DNA of 8,276 bases from positions 1 to 8,276 of the forward strand of contig JAGBIR010000178.1 of assembly GCA_017934845.1 (NCBI GenBank), in the 5' to 3' direction. This document shows positions 6,329 through 8,276 of the stretch, piece after piece. Under the pieces are notes generated by a model that ran no database searches, was not told the origin of the DNA, and saw only the letters and a list, made by a program, of their open reading frames with translations. The stretch is from Alistipes sp. (GTDB lineage: Bacteria > Bacteroidota > Bacteroidia > Bacteroidales > Rikenellaceae). The position numbers were made by a program, and so were the translations under genes. Positions within the stretch are counted from its first letter, which is position 1; each line of letters starts with the position of its first letter.

Positions 6329-7072
6329 ATGTTCAAGTGGTTTGAAAATATAGGTAGATACACACTGCTGATGCAGAAGGTGTTTTCGCGTCCCGAGAAG
6401 ATGCGAATCTACCGCGAACGTATTATGTACGAGATGGAAGCGCTGGGTCTGAACTCCATAGGACTTACGGCTATTATCTCGGTTTTTATTGGTGCTGCCG
6501 TAACGCTTCAGATGGCCATCACGCTCGAGTCACCATTCATTCCGCAATACCTTATAGGTTACGCTACGCGCGAGGTTATGATTCTGGAGTTCTCATCGAC
6601 GGTCGTTGCGTTGATTCTTGCCGGAAAAGTCGGCTCGAACATTGCATCCGAGATTGGTACTATGCGTATTACCGAGCAGATTGACGCGCTGGAGATTATG
6701 GGCGTAAACTCGGCATCGTATCTAATTCTGCCAAAGATTGTTGCGACGGTATTTTTCTTCCCATTCCTCGCTATTTTCAGTATGCTTATCGGTATTACGG
6801 GAGGCTACTCTATTGCAGCCATCACGGGCATCATGAAGACATCGGACTATATAGACGGTTTGCAATATTGCTTCTACCTGAGCGAGATATGGTACGCATT
6901 GGTAAAGATGGTATTCTTCGCCTTTATCGTAACAAGCATATCGTCATATTGCGGCTACTACGCCAAGGGTAACTCTCTGGAGGTTGGTAAGTCATCGACA
7001 CAGGCAGTGGTGATAAGCTCTATCGCCATTATGATTTGCAACCTCGTATTAACTCAACTTTTGCGAACATGA
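6329..7072 (+). CDS. mlaE: MlaE-family ABC transporter permease (lipid transport)
   Basis: Inner-membrane permease of 247 residues, the expected length for MlaE/YrbE/Ttg2B. In the Mla system a dimer of this protein, with the MlaF ATPase and an MCE protein (MlaD), moves phospholipids between the inner and outer membranes. An N-terminal interfacial helix (about 1-40) is followed by roughly five membrane segments (about 44-66, 86-106, 135-166, 190-210, 224-245). The family signature is seen as GKVGSNIASEIGTMRITEQI (99-118), continuing DALEIMGVN (119-127), which forms the cytoplasmic coupling region. The start is 2 bp after the preceding stop, and the stop overlaps the next start as ATGA. No MCE protein gene lies in the operon within this window. 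Whether the lipid flow is retrograde or anterograde cannot be told. Confidence 0.93.
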   Translation: MFKWFENIGRYTLLMQKVFSRPEKMRIYRERIMYEMEALGLNSIGLTAIISVFIGAAVTLQMAITLESPFIPQYLIGYATREVMILEFSSTVVALILAGKVGSNIASEIGTMRITEQIDALEIMGVNSASYLILPKIVATVFFFPFLAIFSMLIGITGGYSIAAITGIMKTSDYIDGLQYCFYLSEIWYALVKMVFFAFIVTSISSYCGYYAKGNSLEVGKSSTQAVVISSIAIMICNLVLTQLLRT

Positions 7073-7824
7073 TCAAGGCTCAAAACATTATAAAATCGTT
7101 TGAGGGCCGCACGGTCTTGAACGACATATCGGTAGAATTCGGCACCGGCAAGACAAATCTCATCATCGGCCGTAGCGGCTCGGGTAAAACCGTGCTGCTC
7201 AAGTCGTTGGTAGGTCTGCACGAGGTGGATTCGGGTGAGATTTATTACGACGATGTATGCTTTTCGACTTTGGATTTCAAACATCGAAAAGCCATTCGCA
7301 AAGATGTGGGTATGATTTTTCAGGGTGGAGCACTGCTCGATGCTTCGACAGTGGCAGAGAACGTAAAGTTGCCGCTCGACCTCTTTACCGACCAGTCGGA
7401 GGAGGAGAAACTGGAGCGTGTGAACGACTGCCTGAAGCGCGTAAACCTCGACAATGCCCATAACCTCTACCCCTCGGAGCTGAGTGGTGGTATGATTAAA
7501 CGTGCAGCCATCGCTCGCGCCATTGTGATGAATCCGCGCTACCTGTTCTGCGACGAGCCTAACTCGGGTCTCGACCCGCAGACGTCGATCGTAATCGACA
7601 ACCTTATTAGCGACATTACCAAAGAGTACAACATCACCACGATTATCAACACCCACGATATGAACTCCGTGATGGAGATTGGCGAAAAGATTGTCTTTAT
7701 ATACGAGGGTAACAAGTGGTGGGAAGGTTCGAAGGATGATATTTTGCAGGCCGACAACAAGGAGCTAAACGACTTCGTGTTTGCCTCGGCAATGGCCAAA
7801 AGAGCCAAGCAATCGATAAAATAG
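7069..7824 (+). CDS. mlaF: MlaF-family ABC transporter ATPase (lipid transport)
   Basis: Cytoplasmic ATPase of 251 residues that would power the MlaE permease. All ABC motifs are intact: Walker A GRSGSGKT (34-41), Q-loop Gln85 in MIFQGGALLD, signature LSGGM (138-142), Walker B YLFCDEP with catalytic Glu163 (158-164), D-loop SGLD (166-169) and switch His196 in INTHDM. The MIFQGGALLDASTVAENV stretch and the LSGGMIKRAAIARAI form are typical of MlaF/Ttg2A. The frame is open from 7036, but the ATG at 7069 is preferred. It overlaps the mlaE stop by ATGA, and its product begins IKAQNIIKSFEGR, as is normal for the family. The 11-residue extension would lie inside mlaE. It is the last gene of the operon; gapA follows with its own promoter. 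No small STAS partner (MlaB) is present beside it. Confidence 0.94.
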   Translation: MIKAQNIIKSFEGRTVLNDISVEFGTGKTNLIIGRSGSGKTVLLKSLVGLHEVDSGEIYYDDVCFSTLDFKHRKAIRKDVGMIFQGGALLDASTVAENVKLPLDLFTDQSEEEKLERVNDCLKRVNLDNAHNLYPSELSGGMIKRAAIARAIVMNPRYLFCDEPNSGLDPQTSIVIDNLISDITKEYNITTIINTHDMNSVMEIGEKIVFIYEGNKWWEGSKDDILQADNKELNDFVFASAMAKRAKQSIK

Positions 7825-7834
7825 CTCTTTATCA

Positions 7835-7870
7835 CAGCACAAAAAATGTGTTGCGGCACAGAAAGTGTGC
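7835..7870 (+). terminator. Two tandem small hairpins downstream of mlaF
   Basis: CAGCACA (7835-7841) pairs with TGTGTTG (7847-7853), a 7-bp stem with one G-T pair. GCACA (7856-7860) pairs with TGTGC (7866-7870). They begin 10 bp after the mlaF stop. No T-run follows directly, so they are not a classic intrinsic terminator; they may protect the mRNA end or act together as a weak terminator before gapA. Confidence 0.4.
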
Positions 7871-7909
7871 ATTATTAACGATTTATTAATAAAAAAAATT
7901 ATTATTTTA

Positions 7910-7941
7910 TTTGCTTAATATACATAAAGTATATAATTTTG
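7910..7941 (+). promoter_or_regulatory. gapA promoter, near-perfect Bacteroidota consensus
   Basis: TTTG (7910-7913), exactly 20 nt, then TAATTTTG (7934-7941). Both elements match the consensus fully, and the surrounding DNA (7871-7940) is strongly AT-rich with A and T runs that may serve as an upstream element. Transcription would start near 7947, giving a leader of about 45 nt. This fits a highly expressed glycolytic gene. Confidence 0.78.
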
Positions 7942-7992
7942 CAACGTTAAAAAGATAACAGAAGTTTTAACTAAAATAATAACACAAAAATT

Positions 7993-8276
7993 ATGGCACA
8001 GATTAAGATTGGTATCAACGGTTTCGGTCGTATCGGCCGTATGGTATTCCGTGCAGCTTGCACTCAGACTGACAAGTACGATGTAGTAGGTATTAACGAC
8101 CTTTGCCCCGTAGATTACTTGGCATATATGCTTAAGTATGACACAATGCACGGTCAGTTCCAGGGTACTATCGACTTCGACGTAGAGAAGAGCCTTCTTA
8201 TCGTTAACGGTAAGGCTCTCCGCGTAACAGCAGAGCGTAACCCCGCCGACCTTAAGTGGGATGCAGTAGGTGCTGA
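7993..8276 (+). CDS. gapA: Glyceraldehyde-3-phosphate dehydrogenase, type I, N-terminal part (3' end outside window)
   Basis: Glycolytic enzyme that oxidises glyceraldehyde 3-phosphate to 1,3-bisphosphoglycerate with NAD. The 94 residues visible are the start of the Rossmann domain. They include [18 protein letters not shown] (5-22) with the dinucleotide-binding glycines, and [20 protein letters not shown] (33-52), where Asp36 favours NAD over [16 protein letters not shown] follows at 53-64. The catalytic cysteine lies beyond the right edge. The ATG at 7993 gives the standard [13 protein letters not shown] start, behind an A-rich leader without a Shine-Dalgarno sequence. The gene has its own strong promoter and is not part of the mla-type operon. 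Codons look biased towards a restricted set (GGT, AAG, GAC, CGT), as expected for high expression. Confidence 0.96.
   Translation, partial: MAQIKIGINGFGRIGRMVFRAACTQTDKYDVVGINDLCPVDYLAYMLKYDTMHGQFQGTIDFDVEKSLLIVNGKALRVTAERNPADLKWDAVGA

Noticed and set aside
5832..6329. 165-residue minus-strand frame opposite the DUF4834-type gene
   Set aside because: It is the antisense of a well-supported gene, covers both promoters, and yields Leu- and Gln-rich sequence without a recognisable domain.
7036..7068. Upstream start for mlaF adding 11 residues
   Set aside because: The extension overlaps mlaE and has no family counterpart; the ATG at 7069 gives the usual start and an ATGA overlap.
7054..7656. 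200-residue minus-strand frame opposite mlaF
   Set aside because: Antisense shadow of a complete ABC ATPase gene; no domain or promoter supports it.
7825..7992. Riboswitch or small RNA before gapA
   Set aside because: Only two short hairpins and AT-rich DNA are present; no known riboswitch core is recognised and the predicted leader is only about 45 nt.

Overview
The window looks like chromosomal DNA from a Bacteroidota member, most likely order Bacteroidales. The evidence is a SusC-type TonB-dependent receptor, a LytS/LytTR two-component pair, a DUF4834-mlaE-mlaF cluster, and promoters of the Bacteroidota type (TTTG, about 20 nt, TAnnTTTG) in front of almost every transcription unit. Most starts lack a clear Shine-Dalgarno sequence. 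A Rikenellaceae/Alistipes-like source would fit, but that is only an impression from codon and protein style.

Region 1 (1-1917, minus strand) is the upstream end of a polysaccharide/oligosaccharide utilisation operon. An SLC45/maltose-type MFS sugar transporter comes first, followed after 46 bp by a susC-like receptor that runs off the left edge. Region 2 (1918-2219) is a 302-bp divergent regulatory region. It holds the operon promoter, a pair of identical 19-bp direct repeats with a 21-bp period, a 16-bp perfect palindrome at the predicted transcription start, and the promoter of the opposite operon. Region 3 (2220-4375, plus strand) is a translationally coupled LytS-family histidine kinase and LytTR response regulator.

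Region 4 (4411-5813, minus strand) is purB, with a terminator hairpin between it and the convergent regulator gene. Region 5 (5814-5942) contains back-to-back purB and DUF4834 promoters whose -33 elements lie in the two arms of one inverted repeat. Region 6 (5943-7824, plus strand) is a tight operon of a small membrane protein (DUF4834-like), an MlaE permease and an MlaF ATPase, expected to form the inner-membrane core of a lipid transporter. Region 7 (7825-8276) holds two small hairpins, a near-perfect consensus promoter and the start of a type I GAPDH gene.

The most interesting observation is the 21-bp-period direct repeat. Each repeat contains GCCGTTCGT (minus strand), which fits 8 of 9 positions of the known LytTR-domain half-site, and the 9+12 bp spacing is that expected for LytTR regulators. 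The pair lies just upstream of the -33 element of the sugar operon promoter and faces the LytTR regulator gene. This suggests a sugar utilisation locus controlled by a LytS/LytTR system rather than the usual SusR, hybrid two-component or ECF-sigma regulators. It is an inference from sequence only.
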